Origin: Scatophagus argus
Lineage: Eukaryota > Chordata > Actinopteri > Scatophagidae
Direction: 5' to 3'
Length of the DNA stretch: 64,000 nt
Assembly (NCBI RefSeq): GCF_020382885.2
Contig: NC_058496.1
Location: 1,273,001 to 1,337,000 of the forward strand
Under the pieces are notes generated by a model that made no database searches, was not told where the DNA came from, and saw only the letters and a list, made by a program, of their open reading frames with translations. Below, piece by piece: positions 62,046 to 64,000 of the stretch. Every line of letters starts with the position of its first letter. Position 1 is the stretch's first letter. The position numbers and the translations under genes are program-made.

Positions 62046-63809
62046 CACACACACACTCGCTGCATGTGACACATATGAGCACCTGAGGGAGTATTCTCCA
62101 GCTCCATCACTGCTCCAGAGCTCAGACTGCAGGCTGGTTTGTGTATTAAAATGCAGCCAGCAGTGTGTCATTAGTGTACTTTTCCATCAATAAGAAAACA
62201 TTAACAGTATTGCTGTGTCTCTGAGTGCTGAAGGGGGCGTGTAGACGAGGCCAAATTCATCGCAAAGTAGAAGTTCTAATGATTAAATGGAGTGCTCCTC
62301 TGGACCGGCTCTCCTCCTCACTGTGGCAGGTGGAGGAGAGTGCGGTGTAGCCGGAGGGCGGGTGAGCTGAGGACGAGGAGGGTGGAGGGGGAGGAGAGGA
62401 GGCTGCTGCTTTGACACATCGGCTTTATGTCTCAATGTGCATACTGTATGTTACAATTAAAGGACGTAGCAGCACATCCGACAGAAGCTCCATCAGCACA
62501 TCCACCTCTGTGTGTGTGTTTGGCTTCATCCGTGTGATTTGGATTTCATCTCTGCAGACGCCTGAAGGAAGCCCCTGGTCTCTCAGCCTCTTTGCTGAGC
62601 AGTCTGTCCTCTGTCAAGGTTTAATGCACTGAGACATTTCTCCTTTCTCTCGCTGCTCCTCCCCCCTCCCTGATTCCTCCTTAATCCCCCTCCCCACCAC
62701 CACCAGCAGCAGCACCACCAGTGAAATAATGAAATTGCTCTCCCTCTTCCTCGCTCTCTTGCTGTCCTGCGTGAGTTGACACTTGGCCAGGTTCTTTGGT
62801 GCAGCAGGCTGGCTGAGTCATAAAGGTTTCAGAGCGGCCTGATTTATGGACGGCGATGTGGACGAGGGTGAGGCAGCAGGAAAAACACGGCGTCAGCTCG
62901 CTGAACACACACAGACACATCAGGTCGGAGACGACCTGCTGACTGAAAACAAAGAAACCACTGCAACTCATTTCTCACATACTGGCCTTTTTCTCATTGG
63001 CCAAAACGTGATTACCGCCTGTGATTTTTTTAAATTTAATTGGTTGGGTTTTTTTTTCATGCATTCATCTCTTAAAAACAACTGCGGTCAACTGTGGACT
63101 GATTTATCAATATGGCTGCTAACTATGTACTTTTTCCATTAACCCCCATTAACATTCAGGTGAGAAAAGAACATTTTTGCTTGAAATGGTGAATGAAAAT
63201 GGAGCCCAGGGCTAATTAGCGAGTAAAACTCTCCATCTCTGCTTGTGTGAGTGAGTCACTGCAGAGCTGGGACTTGCAATATGATTTTCTGCTAATGCGT
63301 TTATTGATGCTAAATGTTGTTTGATTTGACAACCCGTCACAATTGTTCCCGGTCTGAGAGGCAATGAAAAACCTGCGGGCAGATCTACGGGTTGACAAGG
63401 CTTCAAGGCTTTATTTAAGTTCAATGCAGCACACAGAGCACTCAGTGAGGGCTTAAAGTAAGGCATTTCTGACTGCGTATTGCACATAAAGACAGCTGCT
63501 CAGGCATGTATTGGTGACAGCAAAGCACAGCGTATTCACAAATGAATCTCCACAAAAGCATAGTTTCTGCTTGTCACATCCTGTCTTCATCAGTTTATTG
63601 ATCAGCTTTTTTTCTGTGTCGTGTCTTTGCTGACGCATGCTGTGGGCCACCTGCGAGACTCTGTTCACCCACATGTTGTCTTCTGATCTCAGGAGATTTT
63701 CATTTGGTTTGAATGAGATGTCAGTACAAACAGCACCAGAGAGGACATCCCTCAACTACAGCGCTAGCAGGTGTTCTTAAAGCATTCGCATTTAAATGTT
63801 TTAATCTGT

Positions 63810-63961
63810 TTAATCTTTTCCATCTTTCTCTTCTGCCTCGGCCTCCTCTTGTTTTTCTTCCTCCTCCTTCTTGCCCTCTTCATCGCCCGCTTCCTCTTCG
63901 TCAGCTGGGCCCTCCTCTCCTCCTTCTTCATCTTCTTTTTCTCCACCCTCTGCGTCACCTT
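63810..63961 (-). CDS. nefl: Neurofilament light-like protein, last coding exon (partial)
   Basis: Read on the minus strand, the exon runs from an acceptor at about 63,961 (CTTCTCACGTGAAG before it) to TAA at 63,810-63,812. It encodes 49 residues, of which 21 are Glu and 6 Asp, beginning GDAEGGEKEDEEGGEEGPAD and ending EEAEAEEKDGKD. In the frame before the acceptor a stop appears, so the exon starts there. An acidic Glu/Lys tail ending in KKD/KD, split by an intron, is the pattern of the NEFL tail; NEFM ends differently. NEFL copolymerises into neurofilaments in axons. The head and rod domains lie beyond 64,000. The link to dock5 supports the call, but another acidic protein is possible since no rod sequence is visible. 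Confidence 0.72.
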
Positions 63962-64000
63962 CTTCACGTGAGAAGGAAGAGAAGAATCAGTTTAGTGCCA

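Larger units (their letters stand above)
56341..63809. other. Intergenic DNA between dock5 and neurofilament gene
   Basis: No exon series recognised. It holds the dispersed repeats at about 57,430-57,790 and 61,340-61,530, a CA run at 62,011-62,042, and much unique sequence. The part next to 63,810 is presumably neurofilament 3' UTR: minus-strand AATAAA hexamers lie at 63,594-63,599, 63,410-63,415 and 63,300-63,305. Confidence 0.55.

Noticed and set aside
63771..63971. Plus-strand 66-codon frame with a hydrophobic Leu/Phe run, like a membrane peptide
   Set aside because: It is the antisense of the GAA/GAG-rich neurofilament exon; CTC and TTC codons create the false hydrophobic run.

Overview
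The window looks like euchromatic DNA of a ray-finned fish, probably a percomorph teleost. Coding sequence is sparse and cut into many short exons with GT-AG introns. Long (CA)n/(GT)n microsatellites are frequent. Short terminal-inverted-repeat elements and a LINE-like tail ending in ATTGA repeats, both of types common in teleosts, lie between and inside the genes. I could assemble four protein genes by translating exons and checking that splice phases join. No RNA gene, CRISPR array or prokaryotic feature was seen.

Layout. (1) Bases 1-14,627 hold no gene I can support: dispersed repeats, microsatellites and a 15-bp minisatellite at 8,037-8,547. (2) 14,628-19,089, plus strand: a seven-exon, 358-residue CTX/CXADR-family cell-surface protein with V-type and C2-type Ig domains, best matched to VSIG8. 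(3) 22,271-23,248, plus strand: an intronless seven-transmembrane receptor most like the bitter taste receptor (TAS2R) family, though its family motifs have drifted. (4) 27,309-55,880, minus strand: complete dock5, 51 coding exons encoding 1,864 residues (SH3, helical linker, DHR-1, helical repeats, DHR-2, proline-rich tail). Every exon junction keeps frame. (5) 63,810-63,961, minus strand: the last coding exon of an acidic neurofilament tail, most likely nefl, running off the right edge.

The genes do not form a pathway. DOCK5 is a cytoplasmic Rac exchange factor, the VSIG8-like protein an adhesion molecule, the TAS2R-like protein a chemoreceptor, and NEFL an axonal intermediate filament subunit. 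The informative context is linkage: a neurofilament gene next to DOCK5 is also seen in human 8p21, but here the neurofilament 3' end faces the dock5 5' end, and the other flank carries receptor genes rather than the GNRH1/KCTD9 neighbours of human DOCK5.

I found no clear previously undescribed system. The most unusual items are the minisatellite whose array stays open in all six frames and has a 54-bp higher-order period, the drifted TAS2R-like receptor, a GC-AG intron in dock5, and a perfect 23-bp inverted repeat beside the dock5 3' end.
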